A DNA stretch of 64,000 bases from Flavobacterium frigoris PS1 (GTDB lineage Bacteria; Bacteroidota; Bacteroidia; Flavobacteriales; Flavobacteriaceae), in contig NZ_AHKF01000018.1 in the NCBI RefSeq assembly GCF_000252125.1, positions 248,001-312,000 on the forward strand, written 5' to 3'. Numbering within the stretch: the stretch's first letter is position 1; each line of letters starts with the position of its first letter. Position numbers and translations under genes: made by a program. This document shows positions 26,198 through 35,465 of the stretch, piece by piece. The notes under the pieces are model-generated. The model was not told the origin of the DNA and ran no database searches. It saw only the letters and a list, made by a program, of their open reading frames with translations.

Positions 26198-27658
26198 ATG
26201 AAATATATTTCATTACGAATTAAGTATTCATTATTTGCAGTACTTATTTTAACATCCTTTTCTTCATGTACGGATTTAGATACTAAGCCTTTAGGGACAG
26301 CAGTAGATGGGGATTTAAGTGCTGGAGGATTCGAAGCTCAAGCATTTGGATTATATGGACAACTTCGAACTTCGGCAGTTTCAGACTGGACGAGATATTG
26401 GTTTCAATGTATTCGTTCCGATGATGCAGCCAAAGGAAGTTCTCCTACTGATCAAGCCGAACAAGCAAACTCGTTTGACAATTTTAATTATTCAAAAACA
26501 TCTTTTTTTAACGGGAATAACTGGAATGACCACTACAAGGTAATTTATGCCTGTAATGATTTGATCGATGCAATTGAAAAATCAGGTTTGACTGATAATG
26601 GTACAATGGTTAATAAAGCAGAAGCTAAAGTCTTAAGAGCATTTTTGTATTTTGATTTAAGAAGGGATTATGGCGAAGTACCTTTGATTGAAAACAAAGT
26701 TGTAGTTCCTTCTGATGGGGTTAAAGCAAAATCTACTGTTGCGCAAGTTGATGCTTTCATCAAAGCGGATTTAGAGTTTGCTAGCCAAACGCTACCAGCG
26801 AGCTGGTTGTCTTTTCCAGGTAGAGCGACTAAAGGTTTTGCAAATGCTATGCTAGCAAAACTGTATTTATATCAAGGTAATTATGCAGCTTCTTTGGCAA
26901 AAAGTCAAGAAATCATAACTTCAGGAGTATATAATTTAGAACCATCATATAAGACATTATTCTCCATTGATGGTAATAACTCAAAAGAATCTGTTTTTGA
27001 AGTTCAGCAATTGGTTATTTCAACTGGACAAAGTTTTTCAAATAATTATTTTGTTTCGCAGGGAGTAAGAGGTTCAGGAGTTTGGGATTTAGGTTGGGGT
27101 TTTAATGTTCCTACTCCCGCTTTAGTTAATGCTTTTGAAGCTGGTGATCCTAGAAAAGGAGAAACTATTTTGACTTCAGGTCAAGATGATGGTGGTTATG
27201 GAAGTGGAACTTTACCAGCAGCTCCGCCATTAGATCAAATGTATTGGAATAAAAAAGCATATACCGAGGCTAGTGTAAGAGCAAAGTTAGGATTAAAACA
27301 AAATACTTGGGAAAACATCAAAATAATTAGATATGCTGATGTCCTTTTAATGGCTGCTGAGGCTGCAGTTCAAACAGGAAATGCTTCGGCAACTGGCTAT
27401 TTGAATCAGGTGAGAGCAAGAGCAAGAGGTGGTGCAAATGTTCTTCCAAATGTGGTTGCAACTTTGGCAACTATCAAGCAAGAGAGAAGAGTTGAATTTG
27501 GGATGGAAAATGAACGCTTTTATGATTTAGTTCGTTGGGGTGACGCTCCAGCAGTATTGGGAGGTTTAGGATACCAACCTAAAAACGCTTTGTATCCAAT
27601 TCCACAAACTGCTATCGATCAAGCACAAGGTGTTTTAATTCAAAACTCAAACTATTAA
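26198..27658 (+). CDS. SusD/RagB family glycan-binding lipoprotein
   Basis: The 486-residue lipoprotein has a signal peptide ending in the lipobox SFSSC (Cys about 25). The helical SusD fold has its usual landmarks: an N-terminal LDTKPLG segment, TPR-like helices (AEAKVLRAFLYFDLRRDYGEVPLI; ANAMLAKLYLYQGNYAASL), NIKIIRYADVLLMAAEAAVQTG, and the C-terminal QERRVEFGMENERFYDLVRWGDA with a final PQTAIDQAQGVLIQN. It is expected on the outer cell surface, where it captures oligosaccharides and closes over the SusC barrel. It follows SusC by 20 bp and precedes a LamG lipoprotein by 26 bp. Confidence 0.97.
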   Translation: MKYISLRIKYSLFAVLILTSFSSCTDLDTKPLGTAVDGDLSAGGFEAQAFGLYGQLRTSAVSDWTRYWFQCIRSDDAAKGSSPTDQAEQANSFDNFNYSKTSFFNGNNWNDHYKVIYACNDLIDAIEKSGLTDNGTMVNKAEAKVLRAFLYFDLRRDYGEVPLIENKVVVPSDGVKAKSTVAQVDAFIKADLEFASQTLPASWLSFPGRATKGFANAMLAKLYLYQGNYAASLAKSQEIITSGVYNLEPSYKTLFSIDGNNSKESVFEVQQLVISTGQSFSNNYFVSQGVRGSGVWDLGWGFNVPTPALVNAFEAGDPRKGETILTSGQDDGGYGSGTLPAAPPLDQMYWNKKAYTEASVRAKLGLKQNTWENIKIIRYADVLLMAAEAAVQTGNASATGYLNQVRARARGGANVLPNVVATLATIKQERRVEFGMENERFYDLVRWGDAPAVLGGLGYQPKNALYPIPQTAIDQAQGVLIQNSNY

Positions 27659-27684
27659 TTTCAATTATAAAAAAAATAGTAATT

Positions 27685-28503
27685 ATGAAAATACATATTC
27701 ATTTTATTAAAAAAATCACTTTTGTAGTTGCGGCTGCAACGGTGCTGTTCAGCTGTCAAGAAATGGACAGGCCTGAATTAGGAAATTATCCTCAGGATGC
27801 TAATGCGGTAGGAGGACCTTTAAAATTTTATGTTCCCTTTGACGATACAACTATTGATCCGGTAAAATTTGCCGTTGATAATATTAGAGCAAAATTTCCA
27901 ACTGATAATCCATTAACGGCTACAGAGGGTATCTCTGGTAAGGGTGTAAAAGGAGGAATTCCAAAAAAGTTCATTGCTTATCCTTCTGCTAATGATTTTG
28001 CTGTAACAGCATCAAGTATGACTGTTGCATTCTGGTCTAAACATGGAGTGCCAACTCAAACTGAATTTGCTTTTGCTTTAACAAGTGATAACTGGGCTAA
28101 AGCATCTATGTTCGGATTATTTGAGGGAAGCGCAACTAATGCTGTTGTTAAAATATTTGTAGACGAACAAGGTACAGGTGATCATTGGTTCGAATGGGTA
28201 GGTGTTCCAGGTACTGCGGTAATATTTGATAATCAATGGCATCATTTAGCTTTTGTTTATGACCAAGCCACTTCTGTTATGACTTTTTATATTGATGGTG
28301 TTGTAAAGGGAACAAATACTTGGGCTAATCACGGGCCGATTAAATTTAATGCTGCAAAAATTAATGGCTTTAGATTAGGTGGTTCTGGAAACCCAGACGA
28401 AGGCTGGATGAACTCATGGAGTGGATCTCTAGATAATTTTAGATTATACAATACTCCACTTAGCAGTGCTGAGGTAACTACTTTATTGACTGAAAAAAAA
28501 TAA
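27685..28503 (+). CDS. LamG/concanavalin-like surface lipoprotein
   Basis: The 272-residue protein has a lipoprotein signal peptide ending in LFSC (Cys about 24). A LamG-like jelly-roll fills residues about 40-270: GPLKFYVPFDDTT at the start, MTVAFWSKHG, HWFEWVGVPG, DNQWHHLAFVYDQATSVMTFYIDG and NGFRLGGSG, ending WSGSLDNFRLYNTPLSSAEV. These are standard LamG strand patterns. Third in the SusC-SusD operon, it takes the place of a surface glycan-binding protein (SusE/SusF position). A hydrolytic role is possible but no catalytic motif is visible. A terminator follows. Confidence 0.87.
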   Translation: MKIHIHFIKKITFVVAAATVLFSCQEMDRPELGNYPQDANAVGGPLKFYVPFDDTTIDPVKFAVDNIRAKFPTDNPLTATEGISGKGVKGGIPKKFIAYPSANDFAVTASSMTVAFWSKHGVPTQTEFAFALTSDNWAKASMFGLFEGSATNAVVKIFVDEQGTGDHWFEWVGVPGTAVIFDNQWHHLAFVYDQATSVMTFYIDGVVKGTNTWANHGPIKFNAAKINGFRLGGSGNPDEGWMNSWSGSLDNFRLYNTPLSSAEVTTLLTEKK

Positions 28504-28510
28504 TGCATAT

Positions 28511-28547
28511 AAGCTTGTTTTAGTTCATGCTACAACAAGCTTTTTTT
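28511..28547 (+). terminator. Terminator behind the LamG lipoprotein
   Basis: AAGCTTGT (28511-28518) pairs with ACAAGCTT (28535-28542) and a run of T follows. It separates the binding/transport genes from the hydrolase genes. Confidence 0.75.
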
Positions 28548-28678
28548 ATAGGATCAATAGATTTGCTTATACTTTATATAAAATATATTTCTAAATAATA
28601 TATGTTTAATACTTTCCTGAAATTGCAATATTTGTATTGTGATTAGGGGGTATTTGGCTTAATTTTTAAATTACAAAA

Positions 28679-30061
28679 ATGAAAAACATTGCAGTATTAC
28701 TACTAATTATATTTGCAGTAAGTTGTGATTCATCATCAAAAACGCAACAAGCAACATCAGATGATGTACCTGCTAATCCTAGTCCTATTATCGAGAAAAT
28801 CTCTAATGACGTACTTATAGAATTGGTACAAAAGCAGACTTTTACCTATTTTTGGACTTATGCGCAATCCAATTCTGGAATGGCAAGAGAGCGTTATATT
28901 CCATCCAATCCTTCTTTTGAACAGAATATAGTTACTACTGGGGGATCAGGTTTTGGTTTAATGAGTTTAGTCTCAGGAATCTCTCGTGGATATATCACAA
29001 GAGAACAAGGAGTGCAAAGACTGAGTAAGATTGCTGATTTTTTAGAAAAGGCTGATCGCTTTCATGGTGCTTGGCCACATTGGATCGATGGAACAACAGG
29101 AAAAGTAATTCCTTTTGGTACTAAGGATAATGGAGGAGATCTAGTGGAAACCTCTTTTTTAGTGGCAGGGATGATAACAGTTAGAGAATACCTTAAAGAT
29201 GGAACTACAGAAGAAAAGGCAGTAGGTCAAAAATTTGATCAATTATGGAAAGGTGTGGACTGGCAATGGTATACTAATAATCAAAATAAATTATATTGGC
29301 ATTGGTCGCCTACTTACGATTGGCAAATGAATTTTCCATTAGAAGGTTATAATGAATGCTTAATTACTTATGTATTGGCCGCATCCTCACCTACACATAC
29401 CATAGATGCAAAAGCCTACCATGAAGGATGGGCAAGAAATGGTGGGATAATATCTTCTGATAAAAAGTATGATTTACCTCTAATTTTAAAGCATAATGGT
29501 GCTCAGGAATATGGAGGGCCTTTATTCTGGGCGCATTATTCCTATCTAGGTTTGGATCCGAATCAGTTAACTGATCAATATGCTAATTATTGGGATCTAA
29601 ATTTAAATCAAACTAAAATCAATTATTTGCATTGTATAGAAAATCCGTTTGGTTACAAAGGATACGGTGCTAATTATTGGGGATTGACAGCTTCTTATTC
29701 TAGAAACAACGACGGAAGTGTAGGGTATGATGCACATATGCCAAGTAATGATAAAGGAGTTATTTCTCCAACAGCAGCAGTTAGCTCAATAGTATATACT
29801 CCGGCAGAATCAATAGCGCTTATGAGAAATCTATATGAGAATTATAAGTCGGATGTTTGGGGTGTTGCAGGTTTTTACGATGCACATAGTATACATGATA
29901 ATTGGATAGCTCAGCGGTATTTAGCTATCGATCAAGGTCCAGAAGTCGTTATGCTAGAAAACTACCGCACAGGATTGCTATGGAAATTATTTATGAATGC
30001 TCCAGAAGTAAAACAAGGACTAATAAAGCTTGGATTTCATTCTGGTAAATATGGATTTTAG
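28679..30061 (+). CDS. GH144-like glucanase (glucoamylase-domain family) lipoprotein
   Basis: The 460-residue protein has a lipoprotein signal peptide (IFAVSC, Cys about 16) and a Ser/Thr-rich linker. The (alpha/alpha)6 glucoamylase-like domain starts near residue 50: TFTYFWTYAQSNSGMARER, TTGGSGFGLMSLVSGISRGYITREQ, HGAWPHWIDG, NGGDLVETSFLVAGMI, WHWSPTYDWQMNFPLEGYNECLITYVLAASSP, GPLFWAHYSYLGLDPN, NYWGLTASYS and GVAGFYDAHS. This is the PF10091 family, of which the studied members (GH144) are endo-beta-1,2-glucanases. It should act at the cell surface or in the periplasm. It leads a second operon part with the esterase and GH3 genes. Linkage specificity is inferred from the family. Confidence 0.82.
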   Translation: MKNIAVLLLIIFAVSCDSSSKTQQATSDDVPANPSPIIEKISNDVLIELVQKQTFTYFWTYAQSNSGMARERYIPSNPSFEQNIVTTGGSGFGLMSLVSGISRGYITREQGVQRLSKIADFLEKADRFHGAWPHWIDGTTGKVIPFGTKDNGGDLVETSFLVAGMITVREYLKDGTTEEKAVGQKFDQLWKGVDWQWYTNNQNKLYWHWSPTYDWQMNFPLEGYNECLITYVLAASSPTHTIDAKAYHEGWARNGGIISSDKKYDLPLILKHNGAQEYGGPLFWAHYSYLGLDPNQLTDQYANYWDLNLNQTKINYLHCIENPFGYKGYGANYWGLTASYSRNNDGSVGYDAHMPSNDKGVISPTAAVSSIVYTPAESIALMRNLYENYKSDVWGVAGFYDAHSIHDNWIAQRYLAIDQGPEVVMLENYRTGLLWKLFMNAPEVKQGLIKLGFHSGKYGF

Positions 30062-30095
30062 AAAAGGTTATACATTAAATATAAAAATTTTAGAT

Positions 30096-30794
30096 ATGAA
30101 AAAAACTATTCTTTTTCTGTTTTTAATAATAACAGTATGCTCTAATGCTCAAAAGGAGATTAACGGGAAAATTAAAACAGAAATCGTTACTACCCACGAA
30201 CTAAATTATGCATTGCATTTGCCTGTAAATACAAAAGAGAAGAAGCCTCTGATTATTTTTCTACATGGTTCTGGAGAAAAAGGAGCTGATATTGAATTAG
30301 TGAAAATGCATGGTCCTTTTAAATATTTGAAGTCAAATTCATTAGACGCTTATGTTTTGGCTCCGCAATGTCCAGATAATGAATATTGGGACTCTGAAGT
30401 ATTGTACCAATTGATTTTAAAAATTCAAAAAGAGAATAATATTGACCCCAACAGAATTTATCTAACAGGATTAAGTATGGGAGGCTGGGGAGCATGGAAT
30501 TTAGCTTTTGCGCACCCTGAAATGTTTGCTGCTTTAGTACCTATTGCAGGGTTTGTAGATCGTGTTCCTATGATTGAAAACTGTAAAATAGCATCTATTC
30601 CCATTAGAATTTTTCATGGTTTAGTAGATGATGTTGTGGATGTTAATTATTCGATTGCTATTTACAAAAAACTGAAACCTTGCAATAGTAATATTGAACT
30701 GACCATTTTTGACGATGCAAATCATGATAGTTGGACACGAGTATATGATAACAAAGAAATTTACGATTGGATGTTCCAACAAACAAAAAAATAA
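30096..30794 (+). CDS. Secreted alpha/beta-hydrolase esterase
   Basis: An open frame extends up to 30030, overlapping the previous gene, but the ATG at 30096 gives a proper signal peptide (MKKTILFLFLIITVCSNAQ), so 232 residues is preferred. The alpha/beta-hydrolase features are FLHGSGEKG (oxyanion, 55-63), GLSMGG (125-130, Ser127), Asp178/179 (HGLVDDVVD) and His210 (DDANHDSW). It resembles the PHB-depolymerase/carboxylesterase group often found in glycan loci, where it may remove acyl groups from the polymer. It lies between the GH144-like and GH3 genes, 4 bp before the GH3 start. Confidence 0.85.
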   Translation: MKKTILFLFLIITVCSNAQKEINGKIKTEIVTTHELNYALHLPVNTKEKKPLIIFLHGSGEKGADIELVKMHGPFKYLKSNSLDAYVLAPQCPDNEYWDSEVLYQLILKIQKENNIDPNRIYLTGLSMGGWGAWNLAFAHPEMFAALVPIAGFVDRVPMIENCKIASIPIRIFHGLVDDVVDVNYSIAIYKKLKPCNSNIELTIFDDANHDSWTRVYDNKEIYDWMFQQTKK

Positions 30795-30798
30795 CAAA

Positions 30799-33096
30799 AT
30801 GAATAACAAATTAATTATAGCGTTTTTATGCTTTTCTCTATTTGGCTACAGCCAAAAAAAAGCGTCAAAAAAAGTAGTTGAAATTAAACCAAAAGCAGAG
30901 TTTGTAGCTGATTTAATTGCAAAGATGACTTTGGATGAAAAAATTGGACAATTAAATTTACCTACATCAGGAGATATCACCACAGGAGCTGCTAACAGCT
31001 CTAATGTGGCTAAAAACATAGAAGAAGGTAAAGTAGGCGGTTTATTTAATATTAAGTCGGCACAAAAGATTAGAGAAGTTCAAAAAGTGGCTGTTGAAAA
31101 AAGTCGATTGAAAATTCCATTGCTTTTTGGCATGGATGTCATTCACGGTTATGAAACTACCTTTCCTATTCCGCTAGGATTATCATGTACCTGGGACATG
31201 AAATTAATCGAGCGCAGTGCACAAATTGCAGCTCAAGAAGCTAGTGCTGACGGAATCAACTGGACATTTTCGCCAATGGTTGATATTTCTCGTGACCCAC
31301 GTTGGGGAAGAGTTTCTGAAGGATCTGGTGAAGATGCTTATTTAGGTAGCCAAATTGCAAAAGCAATGGTCAACGGTTACCAACAAGATGATCTTTCTAA
31401 AAACAATTCTATTTTATCCTGTGTAAAACATTTTGCTTTATATGGCGCATCAGAAGCGGGACGGGATTATAATACCGTTGATATGAGTAGAATTAAAATG
31501 TATAATGATTATTTTCCCCCTTATAAAGCAGCGGTTGACGCCGGTGCTGGTTCTGTGATGGCTTCGTTTAATGAAGTTGACGGAATTCCTGCTACTGGAA
31601 ATAAATGGTTAATGACTGATGTATTAAGAAAAGAATGGGGCTTTAAAGGCTTTGTTGTGACGGATTACACTGGTATTCCTGAAATGATGGCACACGGAGT
31701 GGGCGATTTACAAACTGTATCCGCGCTAGCGCTAAATGCCGGAATTGAAATGGATATGGTAGGAGAAGGTTTCTTGACTACGTTAAAGAAATCTTTGGCA
31801 GAAAATAAAGTGACTATAGAGCAAATCGATAATGCGGTTCGTCTTATTTTAAATGCCAAATATGATCTTGGACTTTTTCAAGATCCTTACAAATACTGTG
31901 ATGTAAAAAGAGCTAAAACTGAAATTTTTACTAGCTCCAATAGATTAGAAGCTAGAAATATAGCTGCTCAATCGTTGGTCTTACTTAAAAACGAAAAACA
32001 ACTATTGCCATTAAAAAAATCAGGAACTATTGCAGTAATCGGCCCATTGGCTGATGCCAAAGAAAATATGGCAGGTACTTGGAGTGTGGCTACAAACATG
32101 GATAAATCCATATCACTTATAGCAGGAATTAAAGAAGTGGCGGCTAATGCAAATGTGCTGTACGCCAAAGGAAGTAATCTAGATTATTATGCTGCTTTTG
32201 AAGAAAAAGCTACTATGTTTGGAAAAACACTACATAGGGACGGCAGAACTAAAGAGGTACTGTTGGCTGAAGCTTTAAAAATCGCAAATCAATCTGATAT
32301 TATCGTCGCAGCCCTAGGAGAATCAGCTGAAATGAGTGGAGAGAGTAGTAGCAGAACGAACCTTGAAATTCCACAAGCACAAAAAGATTTATTGCAAGAA
32401 TTATTAAAAACAGGAAAACCTGTAGTATTAGTTTTATTTACGGGACGTCCTTTGGTTCTAGTACAGGAAAATGAAACTGTACCTGCAATTTTGAATACAT
32501 GGTTCGCGGGAAGTGAAGCAGGAAGCGCAATTGCGGATGTTTTATTTGGTGATGAAAACCCTTCTGGAAAATTAACGGCTACTTTTCCAAGAAGTGTAGG
32601 GCAGGTGCCTATTTACTACAGTCATAAAAATACTGGAAGACCAATAGGTAATAAAGAAGGAAAATTTGAAAAATTCAAATCGAATTATATTGACGAAAGA
32701 AACGAGCCTTTATACCCTTTTGGTTTTGGATTAAGTTACACCACATTCGATTATTCAAATTTGAAAATTTCTTCTGAGAAGATAAATTTCAATGAGAAGA
32801 TCAATGTTAGTGTTGAAGTTTCGAATACTGGAAATTATGAAGGAAAAGAAGTAGTTCAACTGTATTTAAGAGATGTAGTTGGTTCAGTAACTAGACCCGT
32901 AAAAGAATTAAAAGGCTTTCAAAAAATAGCCCTTAAAAGAGGAGAGAAACAAACAGTGACATTTGAAATTTCATCTGAAGATTTGAAATTTTATAACTCT
33001 GATTTGGAATTTGTTGCTGAAACGGGAAAATTTGAAGCTTTTATTGGCGGAAGCTCAGACACAGAAAATAAAGTTGGTTTTGAGTTAAATAAATAG
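30799..33096 (+). CDS. bglX: Glycoside hydrolase family 3 beta-glucosidase (BglX type)
   Basis: The frame extends upstream to 30709 but the ATG at 30799 gives a signal peptide (MNNKLIIAFLCFSLFGYSQ) and a normal 765-residue GH3. The TIM barrel has GMDVIHGYETTFPIP, FSPMVDISRDPRWGRVSEGSGED and KHFALYGA, with catalytic nucleophile Asp289 in GFVVTDYTG. The C-terminal sandwich holds GESAEMSGESSSR, where the acid/base usually lies, and the FN3-like tail starts at YPFGFGLSYTTF. It removes terminal beta-linked glucose in the periplasm, fitting breakdown of products from the adjacent GH144-like enzyme. The esterase gene ends 4 bp upstream, so the two are cotranscribed. Confidence 0.94.
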   Translation: MNNKLIIAFLCFSLFGYSQKKASKKVVEIKPKAEFVADLIAKMTLDEKIGQLNLPTSGDITTGAANSSNVAKNIEEGKVGGLFNIKSAQKIREVQKVAVEKSRLKIPLLFGMDVIHGYETTFPIPLGLSCTWDMKLIERSAQIAAQEASADGINWTFSPMVDISRDPRWGRVSEGSGEDAYLGSQIAKAMVNGYQQDDLSKNNSILSCVKHFALYGASEAGRDYNTVDMSRIKMYNDYFPPYKAAVDAGAGSVMASFNEVDGIPATGNKWLMTDVLRKEWGFKGFVVTDYTGIPEMMAHGVGDLQTVSALALNAGIEMDMVGEGFLTTLKKSLAENKVTIEQIDNAVRLILNAKYDLGLFQDPYKYCDVKRAKTEIFTSSNRLEARNIAAQSLVLLKNEKQLLPLKKSGTIAVIGPLADAKENMAGTWSVATNMDKSISLIAGIKEVAANANVLYAKGSNLDYYAAFEEKATMFGKTLHRDGRTKEVLLAEALKIANQSDIIVAALGESAEMSGESSSRTNLEIPQAQKDLLQELLKTGKPVVLVLFTGRPLVLVQENETVPAILNTWFAGSEAGSAIADVLFGDENPSGKLTATFPRSVGQVPIYYSHKNTGRPIGNKEGKFEKFKSNYIDERNEPLYPFGFGLSYTTFDYSNLKISSEKINFNEKINVSVEVSNTGNYEGKEVVQLYLRDVVGSVTRPVKELKGFQKIALKRGEKQTVTFEISSEDLKFYNSDLEFVAETGKFEAFIGGSSDTENKVGFELNK

Positions 33097-33121
33097 TTTG
33101 GTTTTGTTTTAACTTGGTGTG

Positions 33122-33152
33122 CCCTTCGGTTTAATTACCGAAGGGTTTTTTT
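33122..33152 (+). terminator. Terminator behind the GH3 gene
   Basis: CCCTTCGGT (33122-33130) and ACCGAAGGG (33137-33145) form a perfect 9-bp stem followed by seven T. Confidence 0.93.
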
Positions 33153-33239
33153 AAAAGGAATATCTAATTATGTAATGGTGGCTAGTTGTTAAATATGGTT
33201 TTACTATTTTAGCCCTACTAAAAACAAAAAAACAAAAAT

Positions 33240-35336
33240 ATGAAACATTTTTTATCAGGTATTCTGTTTTTCACTCTGAGCTTACTTCAAGCACAAAGTG
33301 TGGCATCACCATCAAAAAAAATCACTTTAGATTTTAAACTTACAGCAAAAGGACAACCAACTTATACTGTAAGCTATAAAAATAAGGATGTGGTGCAAGA
33401 AAGCGCAATGGGTATCAAACTGAAAGAAAAGCCTGCTCTGGATGCAAACTTCACTATCCTAGGGACAAAAAATGCCACTTTCAATGAGTCTTGGAAACCT
33501 GTTTTAGGAGAACAGTCTTCAATTGTAAATCATTATAATGAATTAACAGTTTCGCTTATTCAAAACGAAACAAATGTAAAAATGAATGTCATTTTTAGAA
33601 TTTTTGACGAGGGAATTGCTTTTAGATATGATTTTCCAAAGCAAACAGAGTTAAATTATTTTATTATTTCTGATGAGGTTACGCAATTCAATTTGACTGA
33701 AAACTATAAAACCTTTTGGATTCCAGGAGATTTTGATAGTAATGAATATGAGTACAATGAAACAAAGTTATCAGAAATTGATAATTCTAAAATTGATATG
33801 AATAATGGTATTGGCGTAAAATCAATTCCCGGAAAACATATCGTTCAATCTCCATTGATGATGAAATCGGATGCTGGATTATATGTTAATATTTTTGAAG
33901 CAGCAGTAGTTAATTACCCAGTAATGCACCTTAATGTAGATGTTAACAAGTACAAATTAACAGCTCAATTGGTTCCTAATGCCATCGGTGACAAAGCGTA
34001 TTTACAAACTCCCTGCGTATCTCCTTGGAGAACAATTATGATTAGTGATGATGCAAGAGATATTGTTAGTTCTAAAATGATTTTGAATTTAAATGAACCG
34101 TCAAAAATTGAAGATACATCTTGGATTAAACCGATGAAGTATGTTGGAATCTGGTGGGAAATGCATGTAGGGAAATCAACATGGGATTATGCAGGCTCTC
34201 AAAACGCTACTAATTTTGCAGATGCTCCTAAGGCTTCAGGAAAACACGGTGCTACTACAGAGAACACAAAAAGATACATTGATTTTGCAGCTAAAAATGG
34301 TTTTGATGGTGTATTGGTAGAAGGATGGAATGTAGGTTGGGAAGATTGGAACGGAAACTGGAAGGAAGAGGTTTTTGATTTCACAACACCTTACCCTGAT
34401 TTTGATATCGCTGCCATTTCGGCTTATGCGAAATCAAAAAATGTGAAAATGATCATGCATCATGAAACCTCGGGCTCTGTAGCTAATTATGAGCGCCATT
34501 TGGATCGCGCTTTCGAGAACATGGTTAAATATGATTATCCCGCTGTAAAAACAGGCTATGTGGGTAAAATTATTCCACGAGGAGAATTTCATGACGGCCA
34601 AACGATGGTCAATCATTTTAATTTTGTTGCCAGACGTGCGGCCGATTATAAATTAATGGTGAATTCACATGAGTCTTCACGCCCAACAGGTTACGGAAGA
34701 ACGTATCCAAATTATGTTGCTGCCGAGGCCGCCCGTGGTAATGAGTTTAATGCATGGAGTGTGGGAAATCCGCCAATGCATGAGACTATTTTACCATTCA
34801 CAAGACTTCTTGGAGGACCAATGGATTATACACCGGGTATTTTTGAAATCAAAATGAGTTATTATGATAAAAGTAAAACCGAGCAGGTTCACACGACTTT
34901 AGCCAAACAATTAGCCTTATACGTAACCATGTATTCTCCAATTCAAATGGCAGCTGATTTACTTGAAAATTATGAAAAATATCCAGATGCTTTTCAGTTT
35001 ATAAAAGACGTAGCTGTAGATTGGGATGAAAGTAAATATCTTCAAGCTGAACCGGGTGATTATTTAACAGTAGTTAGAAAAGCCAAAGGTTCAGAATCTT
35101 GGTTCCTAGGAGCAATTACCGATGAAAACGCAAGAGAATCTGAAATCAAATTGGATTTCTTGACTAAAGGACAAAAGTATAAAGCCATCATCTATGAAGA
35201 TGCAAAAAATGCCGATTGGAAAACAAATCCTATCGCTTATAAAATAAGAACAGTAACAGTAACTAGTAAATCAAAAATCAATTTGAATTTAGCTCCAGGA
35301 GGAGGAACAGCGATTAGTTTCGAACTAATGAATTAA
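33240..35336 (+). CDS. susB: Glycoside hydrolase family 97 alpha-glucosidase (SusB-type, inverting)
   Basis: This 698-residue protein has a signal peptide (cleavage near LQAQS, residues 16-20), a GH97 N-terminal beta-supersandwich (to about 290), a TIM barrel (about 300-570) and a C-terminal sandwich. Catalytic residues of inverting GH97 (SusB of Bacteroides thetaiotaomicron Glu439, Glu508, Glu526, Glu532) match Glu409 (HHETSG), Glu478 (NSHESS), Glu496 (AAEAARG) and Glu502 (RGNEF) with the same spacing. It is therefore an inverting alpha-glucoside hydrolase, not the retaining alpha-galactosidase type. It has its own terminators on both sides. An alpha-glucosidase beside beta-glucan enzymes suggests a branched or mixed substrate. 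Confidence 0.95.
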   Translation: MKHFLSGILFFTLSLLQAQSVASPSKKITLDFKLTAKGQPTYTVSYKNKDVVQESAMGIKLKEKPALDANFTILGTKNATFNESWKPVLGEQSSIVNHYNELTVSLIQNETNVKMNVIFRIFDEGIAFRYDFPKQTELNYFIISDEVTQFNLTENYKTFWIPGDFDSNEYEYNETKLSEIDNSKIDMNNGIGVKSIPGKHIVQSPLMMKSDAGLYVNIFEAAVVNYPVMHLNVDVNKYKLTAQLVPNAIGDKAYLQTPCVSPWRTIMISDDARDIVSSKMILNLNEPSKIEDTSWIKPMKYVGIWWEMHVGKSTWDYAGSQNATNFADAPKASGKHGATTENTKRYIDFAAKNGFDGVLVEGWNVGWEDWNGNWKEEVFDFTTPYPDFDIAAISAYAKSKNVKMIMHHETSGSVANYERHLDRAFENMVKYDYPAVKTGYVGKIIPRGEFHDGQTMVNHFNFVARRAADYKLMVNSHESSRPTGYGRTYPNYVAAEAARGNEFNAWSVGNPPMHETILPFTRLLGGPMDYTPGIFEIKMSYYDKSKTEQVHTTLAKQLALYVTMYSPIQMAADLLENYEKYPDAFQFIKDVAVDWDESKYLQAEPGDYLTVVRKAKGSESWFLGAITDENARESEIKLDFLTKGQKYKAIIYEDAKNADWKTNPIAYKIRTVTVTSKSKINLNLAPGGGTAISFELMN

Positions 35337-35384
35337 AATAGGGATCTCCTGCAAGTGTTATAAATTCATTTCACAATTTTATGG

Positions 35385-35427
35385 GTTGGGTATAATTATT
35401 TTTTAATAGTTATACCCAACTTGTTTT
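35385..35427 (+). terminator. Terminator behind the GH97 gene
   Basis: GTTGGGTATAA (35385-35395) and TTATACCCAAC (35410-35420) form an 11-bp perfect stem followed by TTGTTTTTT. Confidence 0.85.
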
Positions 35428-35431
35428 TTAA

Positions 35432-35439
35432 TACATTTG
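35432..35439 (+). promoter_or_regulatory. -7 promoter element of the M28 peptidase gene (TACATTTG)
   Basis: An exact TAnnTTTG match directly behind the GH97 terminator. Transcription would start near 35445, which leaves almost no leader for the ATG at 35448 but about 20 nt for the ATG at 35466. Confidence 0.55.
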
Positions 35440-35465
35440 AATTCTAAATGATAATAAAAAATTTA

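Noticed and set aside
30030-30095. Long start of the esterase overlapping the GH144-like gene
   Set aside because: It would place a signal peptide inside the protein; the ATG at 30096 gives a normal one.
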